NCBI RefSeq assembly: GCF_000717335.1 | Contig: NZ_JNYZ01000036.1 | Span: forward strand, 1 to 64,000 | Direction of reading: 5' to 3' | DNA: 64,000 bases | DNA from: Amycolatopsis jejuensis | GTDB taxonomy: Bacteria; Actinomycetota; Actinomycetes; Mycobacteriales; Pseudonocardiaceae | Shown: piece after piece, positions 35,026-44,777 of the stretch | Layout of the letters: every line of letters starts with the position of its first letter | Numbering within the stretch: the stretch's first letter is position 1 | Translations under genes and position numbers: made by a program | Notes under the pieces: generated by a model | The model's input: the letters and a program-made list of their open reading frames with translations, nothing else | What the model was told of the DNA's origin: nothing | Database searches by the model: none

Positions 35026-35949
35026 CGCTTCGATTTCCGGCACCGTCGGCATCGCGTCCGCGCACGCGAGCCTCGACGCCACCAGCGCGCCCGCCGCATT
35101 GGCGTACTGCGCGATGCGTACGGGCTCCCATCCGGACAGCAGGCCGTGCACCAAAGCCCCGCCGAATCCGTCGCCCGCGCCGAGGCCGCACACCACGTCG
35201 ACGGGTTGCGGCGGCACTGTCCAGCGGCCTTCGGGCGTAGCGACGAGAACGCCTTCCGCGCCTTTCTTGATCATTGCCAGGCGCAGACCGCGGGCCAGCA
35301 TCCGGTCCGCGGCCTCGTCCGGATCGGCGGTACCGACCGCGACCTCGGCCTCCGCCCGGTTGCCGACCGCAGCCGTCACGTGGTCGAGCATCCACCCGAT
35401 TTCGGCGCGCGCGGTCTCGACGTCCGGCCAGAACATCGGGCGATGGTCCAGGTCGGCGACGGTGTGCGCGCGACGGCCGCGCGCTTCGAGGATCTTCCGT
35501 TGCGTGGTCCGCGCGGGTTCGACCGACACACCAGTGCCAGTGACCCACAACAGCGGGACCTCGCGTACGACGTCCCATGGCACGTCGGCCTCGGTGAGCG
35601 TGAGGTCGGGCGCGATGGGGGAGCGGTAGAAGAGCAACGGCGGGTCAGCGGGCGGGTTGAGCTCGCAGAAGACGACCGGTGTGTGCAGGTCGTCGGCGGT
35701 GCCGACGTGGTCTGCCGTGACGCCGAAACCGGTGAGCGCCTGCCGGACGTAGGTGCCGAAACCGTCGGCGCCGACCTTGGTCAGCACGGCGGTCCGGCGG
35801 CCGAGCCGGGCGGCGGCGACCGCGACGTTGGTCGCGGTGCCGCCCAGCGATTTGGCGAACGTGGTGACTTCGGCGAGTGGTACGCCGCTTTGCTGCGGGT
35901 AGAGGTCCACCCCGACGCGGCCGACGGTCAAGGCTTCCAGCGCGGTCAT
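35014..35949 (-). CDS. iolC: PfkB-family sugar kinase, 5-dehydro-2-deoxygluconokinase type
   Basis: A 311-residue ribokinase-family kinase. [17 protein letters not shown] near residue 34 and [16 protein letters not shown] near residue 258 are the two PfkB signatures, the second containing the catalytic Asp. [17 protein letters not shown] at the N-terminus is characteristic of IolC, which phosphorylates 2-deoxy-5-keto-gluconate in inositol breakdown. It is the last cotranscribed gene after an ABC importer and is coupled to it by an ATGA overlap. A different sugar acid cannot be excluded, as iolB and iolD are not here. Confidence 0.87.
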   Translation of the reverse strand: MTALEALTVGRVGVDLYPQQSGVPLAEVTTFAKSLGGTATNVAVAAARLGRRTAVLTKVGADGFGTYVRQALTGFGVTADHVGTADDLHTPVVFCELNPPADPPLLFYRSPIAPDLTLTEADVPWDVVREVPLLWVTGTGVSVEPARTTQRKILEARGRRAHTVADLDHRPMFWPDVETARAEIGWMLDHVTAAVGNRAEAEVAVGTADPDEAADRMLARGLRLAMIKKGAEGVLVATPEGRWTVPPQPVDVVCGLGAGDGFGGALVHGLLSGWEPVRIAQYANAAGALVASRLACADAMPTVPEIEALLG

Positions 35950-36719
35950 GTCTGCCTCAGTTCGTGTTCCAGCGCCTCAAGTTCGGCGCCGCCGGCCATC
36001 TGCCGGGTGAGCTCTGGCAGGCCGATCTCCGACTTCTCGTACGACCCGAGCGCCGCCCCGCGTTTGAGCAGCAGGAACCGATCGGCGACCGGGTACGCGT
36101 GGTGCGGGTTGTGCGTGATCAGCACGACGCCGAGCCCCCGATCGCGCGCCTGTGCCACGTATTTCAACACCACCCCGGCCTGCTTGACTCCGAGAGCCGC
36201 GGTCGGTTCGTCGAGGATCAGCACCTTCGCGCCGAAGTGGACTGCCCGCGCGATCGCCACACATTGCCGTTCACCGCCGGACAGCGTGCCCACCGGCTGT
36301 TCGACGTCCCGGAGGTCGATGCCCATGTCAGCGAGCGCCTTTTTGGTCAGCTCACGGCCTTTGCGCCGGTCGAGCGCCTGGAATGGACCGAAGCCGACGG
36401 TCGGTTCGGAGCCGAGGAAGAAGTTGCGCCACACGCTCATCAGCGGCACCACGGCGAGATCCTGGTACACCGTGGCGATTCCGCGGTCCAGCGCCTCCCG
36501 CGGCGAGCCGAACCGCACCGGCGCACCCTCGACCAGGAACTCGCCCTGGTCATGCTGGTGCACTCCGGCGAGGATCTTGATCAACGTCGACTTCCCAGCG
36601 CCATTGTCGCCCAGCACGCAGGTGACCTCGCCCGCATTGACCACTGTGGACACGTCCCGCAAGGCCACCACACTGCCGTAACGCTTGCCGACGTCCTTGA
36701 CCTCGAGGAGAGCGTTCAT
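35946..36719 (-). CDS. Sugar ABC transporter ATP-binding protein
   Basis: A 257-residue single-domain ABC ATPase: Walker [11 protein letters not shown]-loop YQDLAVVP, signature LSGGERQ, Walker [13 protein letters not shown], and switch ITHNPHHAY. It matches the carbohydrate uptake transporter-2 family, but it is one domain where many CUT2 ATPases have two. It is coupled by four-base overlaps to both the permease and kinase genes. Confidence 0.93.
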   Translation of the reverse strand: MNALLEVKDVGKRYGSVVALRDVSTVVNAGEVTCVLGDNGAGKSTLIKILAGVHQHDQGEFLVEGAPVRFGSPREALDRGIATVYQDLAVVPLMSVWRNFFLGSEPTVGFGPFQALDRRKGRELTKKALADMGIDLRDVEQPVGTLSGGERQCVAIARAVHFGAKVLILDEPTAALGVKQAGVVLKYVAQARDRGLGVVLITHNPHHAYPVADRFLLLKRGAALGSYEKSEIGLPELTRQMAGGAELEALEHELRQT

Positions 36720-37744
36720 CGCCGGACCCTTTCCGCGCGCCGCCGGAAGGCGTTGTTGACCAGCACCGCAGCCAGCAGCATGATGCCGAGGAACAGCATG
36801 AACCAGTCGCTGTCCCAGCCCGCGAACACGATGCCCTGGCGCGCCATGCCGAAAATCAGCGCGCCGATCGCCGCGCCCACCGCCGAGCCGAACCCGCCGG
36901 TGAGCAGGCAGCCGCCGATCACTGCGGCGATGATGTACTGGAATTCCAGCCCGATGCCCTGGTTCGCCTGCACGCTCGCGAAGCGCAGAATGTTGATCGA
37001 ACCCACCAGCCAGCCCGCCAGCGCGGTACCCATGAACAGCAGGATTTTCGTGCGGACCACCGGAACCCCGACCGCGCGCGAGCTCGGTGCCGAACCGCCG
37101 ACGGCGAAGATCCAGTTGCCGAAGCGGGTCCGGACCAGCAGCCACGCGGCCAGTGCCGCCGCGCCGAGCCACCACAAGATGGAGATCTGGAACGGCGTCC
37201 CGCCGATGTCCACTGTGGACGCGAAGACGAACCCGGCGGAGGCGTACCCGTCGGTGGAGCGCATGCCGGACACCTGCACGGTGCCGGTCACCAAGCGGGT
37301 CACGCCGAGGTTGAGCCCTTGCAGGGCAAGGAAAGTGCCGAGAGTGACGATGAAACTCGGTAACCCGGTCTTCATCACCAGCCAGCCGTTGAACGCACCC
37401 ACGGTGAGCGCGAAGATCAACGACACCAGCAGCGCAAGCCAGACGTTCCAGCCCGCTTGGGTGGCGAGGATTGCGGTGACCAGCGAGGTCGACGCGGTCA
37501 TCACGCCTGCCGACAGGTCGAACTCGCCGCCGACCATGAGCAGCGACACGGCCACCGCCATGATGCCGAGAGTCGCCGCGTCGTCGAGCCAGGTCGCGGC
37601 GCCGCTGGCACTGAAGAACTTGTCCGTGACCAGGGTGAAGAACAGGAACACCACCACCGCGCCGAGCAGCGCGCCGATCTCCGGCCGCACCACGAGCCGG
37701 TCGAGCAGCCGCGGCTTCACGAGCCGTTCGTCGAGGGTCGTCAT
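36716..37744 (-). CDS. Sugar ABC transporter permease (CUT2/RbsC type)
   Basis: A 342-residue permease with eight to ten hydrophobic segments. [15 protein letters not shown] and [14 protein letters not shown] are typical RbsC-like motifs, and [15 protein letters not shown] is the cytoplasmic loop that contacts the ATPase. Two four-base overlaps join it to the binding-protein and ATPase genes. Confidence 0.93.
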   Translation of the reverse strand: MTTLDERLVKPRLLDRLVVRPEIGALLGAVVVFLFFTLVTDKFFSASGAATWLDDAATLGIMAVAVSLLMVGGEFDLSAGVMTASTSLVTAILATQAGWNVWLALLVSLIFALTVGAFNGWLVMKTGLPSFIVTLGTFLALQGLNLGVTRLVTGTVQVSGMRSTDGYASAGFVFASTVDIGGTPFQISILWWLGAAALAAWLLVRTRFGNWIFAVGGSAPSSRAVGVPVVRTKILLFMGTALAGWLVGSINILRFASVQANQGIGLEFQYIIAAVIGGCLLTGGFGSAVGAAIGALIFGMARQGIVFAGWDSDWFMLFLGIMLLAAVLVNNAFRRRAERVRR

Positions 37745-38733
37745 CGGGTGCCCCTTTGCACGTACTTGCCGACCTTGTCCACTGTGGATTTGTCGACGAG
37801 GTCCGGCCCGGTGAGCACCGGTTTCCCGCCGCCGACGACGTTCGCGTTGTCCCGGTACAGCTTGAGGAACAGCACCGGGAGGTAACCCTGCTCGTACTGC
37901 TGCTGGTCGACCGCGAAGAGCACGTCGCCCGCCTTGATCGCGGCGACGACGTCGGAGTTGAGGTCGAAGGTGGCGACCTGCGCCTTCGACCCGACCGACT
38001 TCACCGCGCTCACCGCCCGCGCCGCGACCTGCGAGTTCAGCGTGAGCACGGCGTCGATCGACGGGTCGGTCTGCACGGCGCCGCGGATTCGGGACTCGGC
38101 ATCGGTGGGATTGGAGATGTCCACCTGCAGGGTCTGGACGGTGCCCGCGAATCCGGCCTTCGCACCGTCACATCGCTGTGCCTGCCCGACGTTCCCGGCC
38201 TCGTGGATCACGCACAACAGCCGGTGTTTGCCGAGGTCCTTGAACTTCTTCCCGGCTTCCTGCCCGGCAATCGACTCGTTCTGCCCGACGTGCGTCAGCG
38301 CGCCGTACGCCGCGCTCTTGTCCTCGCCGGAGTTGATGGTGATGACCGGAATCCCGGCCCGCACCGCGGCCTCGATCGACGGGCGCAGCGCCTCCGGGTT
38401 CGCCATCGACACCACCAGCCCGCCGGTCTGCTGCGCGACCGCGTTGTCGATCAGCTTCGCCTGCGCACCCGGGTCGCCGTCGGAGGTGTACTCGACCTGC
38501 ACCCCGAGCTCTTTCCCGGCCTGCTCGGCGCCGTTTTTCACCACGTTCCAGAACGCGTCGCCCGCGGTGCCGTGGGTGATCACCGAGACCTTGAGCGGTC
38601 CGGTCGGCTCCGGCGCGGCTGCGGGTGCGGTCGCCTTCGGCTCGGCGGCCGGGCCGGTGCACGCGGCGAGCAGCAGACCTGCCGCGAGCAGGCCCGCCGC
38701 CGCGCGCCCGGTGCGTTTCCAGCGATGGGACAT
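37741..38733 (-). CDS. Sugar ABC transporter substrate-binding lipoprotein
   Basis: A 330-residue periplasmic-binding-protein type I lipoprotein. The signal peptide ends in the lipobox LLAAC near residue 25. [20 protein letters not shown] and [17 protein letters not shown] mark the family. It should deliver an inositol-like sugar to the permease. ATG 38733 has GAGGAGAGA upstream; an in-frame start six codons earlier would overlap that site. Confidence 0.92.
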   Translation of the reverse strand: MSHRWKRTGRAAAGLLAAGLLLAACTGPAAEPKATAPAAAPEPTGPLKVSVITHGTAGDAFWNVVKNGAEQAGKELGVQVEYTSDGDPGAQAKLIDNAVAQQTGGLVVSMANPEALRPSIEAAVRAGIPVITINSGEDKSAAYGALTHVGQNESIAGQEAGKKFKDLGKHRLLCVIHEAGNVGQAQRCDGAKAGFAGTVQTLQVDISNPTDAESRIRGAVQTDPSIDAVLTLNSQVAARAVSAVKSVGSKAQVATFDLNSDVVAAIKAGDVLFAVDQQQYEQGYLPVLFLKLYRDNANVVGGGKPVLTGPDLVDKSTVDKVGKYVQRGTR

Positions 38734-38760
38734 CGTTGTCTCTCCTCGCACTTCTTCGAA

Positions 38761-39627
38761 TCAGGCGGTGATCTTGCGCAGGTACGCGAGACTGGCCGCC
38801 ACGTCCTGCCCGGGGCGGTCGACGGGGCTGTCCTCGCCCAGCGCGGTGTCCTGTTCCAGCACATACCATCCGTCGTAACCCGCCTCGGCCACGGACCGGA
38901 TCATTGCCATTAGGTCGACGTCGCCCTCGCCCAACGGCACGTACAAGCCCTGGCCGACCGCCTCGGTGTACGGGATCTTGCCGGTGCGGACTGCTTCGGC
39001 CAAGGAGCCACGCACGTCCTTGAGGTGCAGGTGCCCGATCCGCTGCGGATGCCGCTGCGCGAGCGCGACCGGGTCGGTGCCGCCGATCAGCAGATGGCCG
39101 GTGTCGAGGCAGAGCGGCAGGTCGGAGTCGGCGAGGAACCGTTCGATCTCGGCCTCGGTTTCCACGTGCGTGCCGACGTGCGGGTGCAGCACCGTCCGAA
39201 GTCCTTGTGCCGCCGCGATATCCCGGATCTTGGCTGCCGTGCTGACCAAAGTGGACCATTGCTCGTCGGTGAGCGCGGGCCGTTCGTCGTAGCCGTCGAG
39301 ACCGGTCGCGGCGGCCAGCACGAGCACGTCGGCGCCACACGCGGCGAACAGCGCGGCGGACTCCCCGGCCGCGGCGAGGTCCGGGTTGTCGTGCAGTGGA
39401 ATGGCCAGGAAGCCGCCGACCAGCTGCAACCGGTATTTCGCCAGCAGGGTCTTGAGCTCGGCCGGGTCGCGGGGCAGGTAGCCCGGCGGACCCAGTTCGG
39501 TGGCGGTGATGCCCAGCTCCGCCATCTCGCCGAGCACGGCAGGCGCGTCGAGTACCCGGCCCCAGCCGGGCACTTCGCAGACCCCCCACGAGATCGGGGC
39601 GGCGGCGACGCGGATCTTCGCGGTCAT
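38761..39627 (-). CDS. Sugar phosphate isomerase/epimerase-like TIM barrel (IolE-like)
   Basis: A 288-residue AP_endonuc_2 TIM barrel. APISWGVCEVPGWG at the N-terminus is the IolE/inosose dehydratase signature. Metal ligand blocks VLHPHVGTHVE, LCLDTGHLLIGG and IGHLHLKDV follow. In inositol breakdown IolE dehydrates scyllo-inosose. It is the first gene of the minus-strand operon, facing the LacI regulator across two operators. Confidence 0.88.
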   Translation of the reverse strand: MTAKIRVAAAPISWGVCEVPGWGRVLDAPAVLGEMAELGITATELGPPGYLPRDPAELKTLLAKYRLQLVGGFLAIPLHDNPDLAAAGESAALFAACGADVLVLAAATGLDGYDERPALTDEQWSTLVSTAAKIRDIAAAQGLRTVLHPHVGTHVETEAEIERFLADSDLPLCLDTGHLLIGGTDPVALAQRHPQRIGHLHLKDVRGSLAEAVRTGKIPYTEAVGQGLYVPLGEGDVDLMAMIRSVAEAGYDGWYVLEQDTALGEDSPVDRPGQDVAASLAYLRKITA

Positions 39628-39653
39628 GGATCCCTCTCCGGTAGGGGGAAGCG

Positions 39654-39684
39654 TTAGAGCGCGCTATTGATTAGAGCGCTCTAA
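39654..39684. promoter_or_regulatory. Two LacI-type operators between the divergent sugar operons
   Basis: TTAGAGCGCTCTAA at 39671-39684 is a perfect 14-bp palindrome with the central CG typical of LacI/GalR sites. An imperfect copy (TTAGAGCGCGCTA) starts 17 bases earlier at 39654. They lie 27 bases or more before the minus-strand start and 67 bp before the LacI start, so the regulator can control both operons and itself. Confidence 0.85.
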
Positions 39685-39751
39685 GAATGTAGCGTCCGGA
39701 TCGTCACGTCAAGGGCCGGTTTCCGGCTCGCCGTTCACCAGGAGGCTCTCG

Positions 39752-40765
39752 ATGGGGAAGCCCACGATGGAGGACGTCGCCGCGCGCGCGGGCGTCTCCC
39801 GCGCGCTGGTCTCGCTGGTCATGCGCAATTCGCCGAAGGTGTCGCCCCAGCGGCGCGAGGCCGTGCTGAAGGCGGCCGAGGAGCTGGGCTATTCGCCGCA
39901 CGTGATGGCCCGGTCGCTGGCGAGCCGCACGTCGACAGTGCTGGGGGTGATGGTCAACGACCTGCGCAACGCCTTCTTCGCCGACGTGGTGGAAGGTCTC
40001 GACGCGGCTGCGCAGGCGGCGGGATTCGACCTGATCCTCAACACCGGTGGCCGCGTGCCTTCGCGGGAGGGTTCCGCGTTGCGCAGCTTGCTGTCGTTCC
40101 GGCCTGCCGGCGTGGTGCTGTTGTCGCCGGTGGTTCCGGCGGCGGCGATCGAAACGGCGGCGCAGCAGTGTCCGGTGGTGCTGGTGTCGCGCACTTCCCG
40201 GCTGTCCGGAGTGGACACGGTGAACGACGACGGCGAAGCGGGGGCCACGCTGGCCGTCGAGCACCTGGTCCAATTAGGACACCGCAGGATCGCGCACCTC
40301 GACGGTGGGGGAGCGGCTGGTGCGGCGGCGCGGCGGCGCGGGTTCCGGCAGGCAATGCAGGCGCACGGGCTGGAGCCGATCGTGGTGCGCAGTGAACACA
40401 CCGACACCGCGGGCGAGAAGGCGGTCCGGGAGCTGCTTTCCGGGTCCGAGATGCCGACGGCTTTGCTGGCAGGCAACGACTTCAACGCGGTCGGGGCGAT
40501 TTCGGCGTTGGAAGAACACGGGCTGCGGGTACCCGAGGACATCTCGGTGGTGGGCTACGACAACACGTCCTTGGCTTCCCTGCGGCACATCTCACTGACC
40601 ACAGTGGACCAGCCGCGTACCGAAATGGGGCGGCTCGCCTTCGACGCGCTGCTGGAACGCATTCGCGGCAAACGCACCGAGCCGGTCCGCCATCTGCTTC
40701 ATCCGTCCCTGGTCGTGCGCGCGACCACGGGACCGAATTCCCACGACCAGGAGGCACAGCGATGA
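39752..40765 (+). CDS. LacI-family transcriptional regulator
   Basis: A 337-residue repressor. The helix-turn-helix (TMEDVAARAGVSRALVSLVM) and hinge helix (YSPHVMARSLASRT) are followed by a periplasmic-binding-like effector domain (VLGVMVNDLRNAFFADVVEGL, DDGEAGATLAVEHL). ATG 39752 follows AGGAGG. The stop overlaps the next gene by four bases. It should bind the TTAGAGCGCTCTAA sites upstream and respond to an inositol-like ligand. One Leu codon is TTA, in CAATTAGGA near 40272. Confidence 0.93.
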   Translation: MGKPTMEDVAARAGVSRALVSLVMRNSPKVSPQRREAVLKAAEELGYSPHVMARSLASRTSTVLGVMVNDLRNAFFADVVEGLDAAAQAAGFDLILNTGGRVPSREGSALRSLLSFRPAGVVLLSPVVPAAAIETAAQQCPVVLVSRTSRLSGVDTVNDDGEAGATLAVEHLVQLGHRRIAHLDGGGAAGAAARRRGFRQAMQAHGLEPIVVRSEHTDTAGEKAVRELLSGSEMPTALLAGNDFNAVGAISALEEHGLRVPEDISVVGYDNTSLASLRHISLTTVDQPRTEMGRLAFDALLERIRGKRTEPVRHLLHPSLVVRATTGPNSHDQEAQR

Positions 40766-41763
40766 GGTTGGGACTGGCCGGGACCGGCCGGATCGGCACG
40801 GCGCACGCGGAGACGCTCAAGGGGTTTGCCGAGGTCACGTCGGTGGTGGTGGCGGACGCGGACCCGGCGCGCGCACAGGCGGCCGCGGCGAAGCTCGGGG
40901 TGGATGCCGTCGAGGGGATCGACGAGCTGTTCCGCGCCGGGCTCGACGGGCTCGTCGTCACCGCGGCCACCGATGCGCATCCCGAGCTGATCATTCGCGC
41001 CGTCGATGCCGAGGTGCCGGTGTTCTGCGAAAAGCCGGTGGCCGCGGACATCCCGGGCACGCTCGCGGTGATCGACCGGATCACCGGGTCGGACGTGCCG
41101 GTGCAGATCGGGTTCCAGCGCCGGTTCGACGCGGGGTACCAGGCCGCGCGCGCCGCCGTGGAAAGCGGGGAGCTGGGCTGGCTGCACAGCATCCGGTCGA
41201 CCACTTTGGACCCGGCGCCGCCGCCTGCGGAGTACGTTGCGCATTCCGGTGGGCTCTTCCGCGACTGCGGCGTCCACGATTTCGACATCATCCGCTGGGT
41301 CACCGGCCGCGAGGTCGACGAGGTGTATGCGGTGGGGCGCAACAAAGGCGAGCAGTTCTTCGCCGAGGCTGGAGACGTCGACACGGCGGCGGTGGCGATG
41401 ACCCTCGACGACGGGACGCTGGCCACGGTTTCGCTCACGCGGTACAACGGCGCGGGTTACGACGTGCGCTTCGAAGCCCTTGGCTCGTCGGGGAATGTGG
41501 TGGTGGGCTTGGACGATCGGGCGCCGTTGCGTTCGGTGGAGCCCGGGGTCGCGCCGCTGCCAGGGCCGCCGTATCCGGGGTTCATGGAACGGTTCCGGCC
41601 TGCCTATACCGCGGAACTGCGGGTATTCCTGGAAGTGGCGGCCGGGCAGCGGATGTCTCCGGCGGGGGCGGGGGATGCGCTGGAGGCGTTTTACCTTGCC
41701 GAAGCGTGCGAGGTTTCCCGTCGGGAGAACCGGCCGGTGCGGGTGGCCGAGGTGCGGCGGTGA
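40762..41763 (+). CDS. iolG: Gfo/Idh/MocA-family oxidoreductase, inositol 2-dehydrogenase-like
   Basis: A 333-residue NAD-dependent dehydrogenase with GLAGTGRIGTAHA at the N-terminus, Lys91 in the EKP motif (FCEKPVAAD), and the catalytic pair Asp168 and His172 (FRDCGVHDFD). This set fits IolG, which oxidises myo-inositol to scyllo-inosose, and the neighbouring IolC- and IolE-like genes agree. It is coupled to the LacI gene (ATGA). The last codons and stop are tandemly duplicated. Confidence 0.88.
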   Translation: MRLGLAGTGRIGTAHAETLKGFAEVTSVVVADADPARAQAAAAKLGVDAVEGIDELFRAGLDGLVVTAATDAHPELIIRAVDAEVPVFCEKPVAADIPGTLAVIDRITGSDVPVQIGFQRRFDAGYQAARAAVESGELGWLHSIRSTTLDPAPPPAEYVAHSGGLFRDCGVHDFDIIRWVTGREVDEVYAVGRNKGEQFFAEAGDVDTAAVAMTLDDGTLATVSLTRYNGAGYDVRFEALGSSGNVVVGLDDRAPLRSVEPGVAPLPGPPYPGFMERFRPAYTAELRVFLEVAAGQRMSPAGAGDALEAFYLAEACEVSRRENRPVRVAEVRR

Positions 41764-41802
41764 GGTTTCGACGGTGAGGTGCGGCGGTGAGGTTTCGACA
41801 GT
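41749..41802. repeat. 27-bp tandem duplication spanning the iolG stop codon
   Basis: 41749-41775 and 41776-41802 are identical but for one base (ACGGT against ACAGT). The unit contains the final codons GAG GTG CGG CGG and the TGA stop, so the gene tail has been copied in frame. Confidence 0.9.
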
Positions 41803-41905
41803 GATCCGCCGGGAAGTGTTGATCACCAACGGCAAGGGGCCCGTCCGGGTAACGAGTGGGGCCGCCGGGTAGCGCGGGACGGCCGGGCGTGCCAAGCTGC
41901 GGGGC

Positions 41906-42409
41906 GTGCCTGGATCCGGAGAATCCGAGATCGTGCTCATTCCGCTCGACGAGCCGGGGCTGGGGCGGCTGCTGGAAGCTGCCGTGGCCGACGCCGACCC
42001 GGTGGAGGTCATGCCGCCGGTGGCCGGTCCTGGCGGGTGGACGGAAGCCCGGCGGGAAGCGTTCCTGGCGTTTCACCGGCGGCGGTCGCTTGATCCGGAT
42101 ACCGCGATCGAGACGACCTGGGTGATCGAGGTCGACGGGGCGGCCGCGGGGGCGGCTCGGTTGCGGCCGGTGTCCGGGCAGGCGGCGCTGGAGGTCGAGG
42201 CCGGGGTGTGGCTCGGACGGTCGGTGCGAGGGCGGGGGATCGGGCGGCGGGTTGCCGAGGTGCTGCTGGAGGCGGCCCGGGACGGTGGGGCGGCTCGGTT
42301 TGTCGCCACTACCACGGTGGACAACGCTGCTGCGCGGCGGTTGTTGAGTGATGCCGGGGCGGAGTTGAACGTGCATGGGGTTGATGTCGATGCACAGCTG
42401 GAGTTGTGA
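41906..42409 (+). CDS. GNAT-family acetyltransferase
   Basis: A 167-residue N-acetyltransferase. The acetyl-CoA pyrophosphate loop reads GRSVRGRGIGRRV (motif A), followed by the helix AEVLLEAARDGGAARF and the N-A-A motif VDNAAARRLLSDAGAEL. The acceptor substrate is unknown. GTG 41906 is preceded by GGGG; no better start is visible. It converges on asnB with a strong terminator between. Confidence 0.83.
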   Translation: MPGSGESEIVLIPLDEPGLGRLLEAAVADADPVEVMPPVAGPGGWTEARREAFLAFHRRRSLDPDTAIETTWVIEVDGAAAGAARLRPVSGQAALEVEAGVWLGRSVRGRGIGRRVAEVLLEAARDGGAARFVATTTVDNAAARRLLSDAGAELNVHGVDVDAQLEL

Positions 42410-42420
42410 CGTCGCTTGAG

Positions 42421-42494
42421 GGAACTGTTGCGTGGGGGCACCCCGGAACTGTTGCGGTGGGGGCTGTGTTGGCCGGAACTGTTGCGGTGGGGCA
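42421..42494. repeat. Three copies of a GGAACTGTTGCG-containing repeat
   Basis: GGAACTGTTGCG starts at 42421, 42445 and 42475 (24 and 30 bp apart), each followed by a GTGGGG run. This short array lies directly after the GNAT gene. The gap 42410-42749 also contains the terminator and hairpin elements listed separately, and no gene. Confidence 0.8.
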
Positions 42495-42515
42495 CCCCGA
42501 AGTTTGAGTGTCACG

Positions 42516-42572
42516 ACGGTCGGAGGGGCTTGTCAAGGCGGGAAAGATGCCTTGACAAGCCCCTCCGACCGT
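42516..42572. terminator. Bidirectional terminator between convergent GNAT and asnB genes
   Basis: A perfect 24-bp stem (42516-42539 with 42549-42572) closes a 9-base loop, with ACGGTCGGAGG at the base. It is the strongest hairpin in the window and lies between converging genes. Confidence 0.85.
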
Positions 42573-42662
42573 GTGGGGGCTTCGGATCGGGGTGCAGGGC
42601 CGGGACTGGCTGCCCGGGTCGGGTGGGTGCCTCGGCTGCGGTTGGGAGGGTGGTGGGGGAAG

Positions 42663-42744
42663 TCCGTGAAGGGAACCTTCACGGAATGTGGAGGGCTGTG
42701 AAGGGAACCATGAGGGAATCTGATTCCGTGATGGTTCCCTTCAC
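42663..42744. repeat. Dispersed hairpin element, copies 2a and 2b (after asnB)
   Basis: 42663-42685 is a short palindrome (10-base arms, TCCGTGAAGG and complement, GAA loop). 42698-42744 is a longer one with 23-base arms around a T. Both belong to the family seen at 23955 and 52809. The longer copy ends six bases from the asnB stop on the opposite strand. Confidence 0.88.
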
Positions 42745-42749
42745 GGAAC

Positions 42750-44591
42750 TCAGTCCAGTTGTAGTTCTGGGCGGTACAGGTCGAACCAGTGGTGCAGGTC
42801 CAGTGCGCGGTCCAGGCCTGCTCGTTGCAGGGGGGTGATGGCGGCTGGGTCGGTTTCGGTGGCGGATTGCAGCCAGGCTTTGCCTACTACCTGGAAGACC
42901 GGGTTGTCGTGCTGGGCAAGGACTTCCTTTGCTTGCTGCTGAAGTGCGACCGCGTAACCCGGGTCCTGAGTGGACGGGTAGGGGCTCTTGACCCGGTCGC
43001 GCACTGATGCGGGCAGTACGTGTTTGGTTGCGTGGCGGAGGAGGCTCTTTTCCCTGCCGTCAAACGTTTTCAGTGCCCACGGGGCGTTGTAGACGTATTC
43101 CACCAAACGGTGATCGCAGAATGGTACTCGCACTTCCAGGCCTACCGCCATGGACATGCGGTCCTTGCGGTCGAGCAGTTGCCTTACGAAACGGGTCAGG
43201 TGCAGGTGCGAGATGGTGCGCATCCGGGATTCCCGGGCGGATTCGCCGTCCAGCTGGTCCACCTCCGCCACGGCGGCCCGATATTGATCGGCCACATAGG
43301 ACTTCAGGTCCAGTTTGGCTGCCAGGCCTGGATCCAGCACCGACTCGCGGTTGTCCATCAGGCTGGTGCTGAACGCCAGCCACGGGAAGGTGTCCGCGTT
43401 CACCGCGGCTTCGTCGTGGAACCAGCGGTAGCCGCCGAAGACCTCGTCTGCCGATTCACCCGACAGCGCTACCGTCGATTCTCCGCGGATTGCCTTGAAC
43501 AGCAAGTACAACGACGTGTCCATGTCGCCAAGTCCGGCGGGGATGTCGCGCGCCCGCAGTACTGCGCGGCGGACCTCGGGGTCGGTCAGCTCGGACGGGT
43601 TCAGCATCACGTCCTGGTGGGCCGAACCGACGAGCTTCGCCACGTCGCGGATGTACGGCGAGTCGGGCGTTCCGCGCATCTCGTCCGGCTGGAAGTGTTC
43701 CTCCTGGCCGAAGAAGTCGACCGAGAACGTGCGCAGCTGCTCGCCCTCGTCGGCGAGCCGGGCGGCGGCCAGGCCGGTGATCGCGCTGGAGTCGAGGCCG
43801 CCGGACAGCAGGACGCAGCGCGGGACATCCGCGATCAGCTGCCGGTTGACGATGTCGGTCATCAGTTCCCGCACGCGCCCGACCGTGGTCTCCTGGTCGT
43901 CGGTGTGCGGGCGCGCGTCGAGCTTCCAGTACGTGCGCGTGTTGATGCCCTCGCGGGTCACCGTGACCAGGGTGCCCGGATCGACCTCGCGCATGCCCTT
44001 CCACAGCGACCATCCCGGCTGCTTCGTGAACGCCATCAGCTCGCGCAGCCCGTCGGTGTCGACGACCTTGCTCGCCAGCGGGTTCGCCAGGATCGCCTTC
44101 GGTTCCGAGCCGAACAGGACGCCGTCGCGGGTCGGGTAGTAGTAGAAGGGCTTGATGCCCATCCGGTCGCGGATCATCACCAGCTTCTGGTCGCGCTCGT
44201 CCCAGATCGCGAACGCGTACATGCCATTGAGGTGATCCACGACGTCGAGGCCCCACTGCAGGTAGCCGTGCAGCACGACTTCGGTGTCACTGTCGGTTTC
44301 CCAGCGGTGGCCCAGCTTCGTGAGCTCTTCGCGCAGCTCGGTGAAGTTGTAGGCCTCCCCGCTGTACACCATGGCGACCTCGCCGTTCGGCGTCGCGACG
44401 CTCATCGGCTGCCGCCCGCCGGGCAGGTCGATGATGGCGAGCCTGCGATGGCCGAGTGCCACCGCGCGGCGTACCCAGGTGCCCCGGTCGTCGGGACCGC
44501 GGCAGGCCATGGTTTCGGTCATCGCGTCGGCGATCTCCTGCCGCTGCGTGAGATCGGTGTCGTAGGAGACCCAGCCCGCGATTCCGCACAT
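42750..44591 (-). CDS. asnB: Asparagine synthase (glutamine-hydrolysing)
   Basis: A 613-residue class II amidotransferase. Cys2 (MCGIAGW) is the glutaminase nucleophile, with RLAIIDLPGGRQPM and VYSGEAYNF completing that domain. The synthetase domain has the pyrophosphate loop LLSGGLDSSA near residue 265, then SGESADEVFGGYRWF and LEVRVPFCDHRLVEYV. It converts aspartate to asparagine with ATP and glutamine. Similar proteins also occur in peptidoglycan or secondary-metabolite amidation, but here it stands alone. GGGAGGGG lies upstream of the start. A palindromic operator lies 23-43 bases before the ATG. Confidence 0.93.
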   Translation of the reverse strand: MCGIAGWVSYDTDLTQRQEIADAMTETMACRGPDDRGTWVRRAVALGHRRLAIIDLPGGRQPMSVATPNGEVAMVYSGEAYNFTELREELTKLGHRWETDSDTEVVLHGYLQWGLDVVDHLNGMYAFAIWDERDQKLVMIRDRMGIKPFYYYPTRDGVLFGSEPKAILANPLASKVVDTDGLRELMAFTKQPGWSLWKGMREVDPGTLVTVTREGINTRTYWKLDARPHTDDQETTVGRVRELMTDIVNRQLIADVPRCVLLSGGLDSSAITGLAAARLADEGEQLRTFSVDFFGQEEHFQPDEMRGTPDSPYIRDVAKLVGSAHQDVMLNPSELTDPEVRRAVLRARDIPAGLGDMDTSLYLLFKAIRGESTVALSGESADEVFGGYRWFHDEAAVNADTFPWLAFSTSLMDNRESVLDPGLAAKLDLKSYVADQYRAAVAEVDQLDGESARESRMRTISHLHLTRFVRQLLDRKDRMSMAVGLEVRVPFCDHRLVEYVYNAPWALKTFDGREKSLLRHATKHVLPASVRDRVKSPYPSTQDPGYAVALQQQAKEVLAQHDNPVFQVVGKAWLQSATETDPAAITPLQRAGLDRALDLHHWFDLYRPELQLD

Positions 44592-44613
44592 GCGAAAACC
44601 CCTCCCGAAATTT

Positions 44614-44634
44614 ACTTAGCTGATACAACTAAGT
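44614..44634 (-). promoter_or_regulatory. Palindromic operator in front of asnB
   Basis: ACTTAG (44614-44619) and CTAAGT (44629-44634) form a perfect inverted repeat around nine bases. On the minus strand the site reads ACTTAGTTGTATCAGCTAAG and one more T. It resembles MarR-type sites (TTAGTTG and its complement). The regulator gene is not nearby. Confidence 0.6.
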
Positions 44635-44777
44635 CCGGTGTAACACGGCGCCGCGAAGTTGTCTGCCCGAATTGCACGCTCTGTCCTTGATCCACTACTC
44701 TTTGTGCGGTAAGTCACCCACTTGTCACTGGCGGACGTGGACATTTCTTGACATCGATCGGTGGCGGGGGTCACCCG

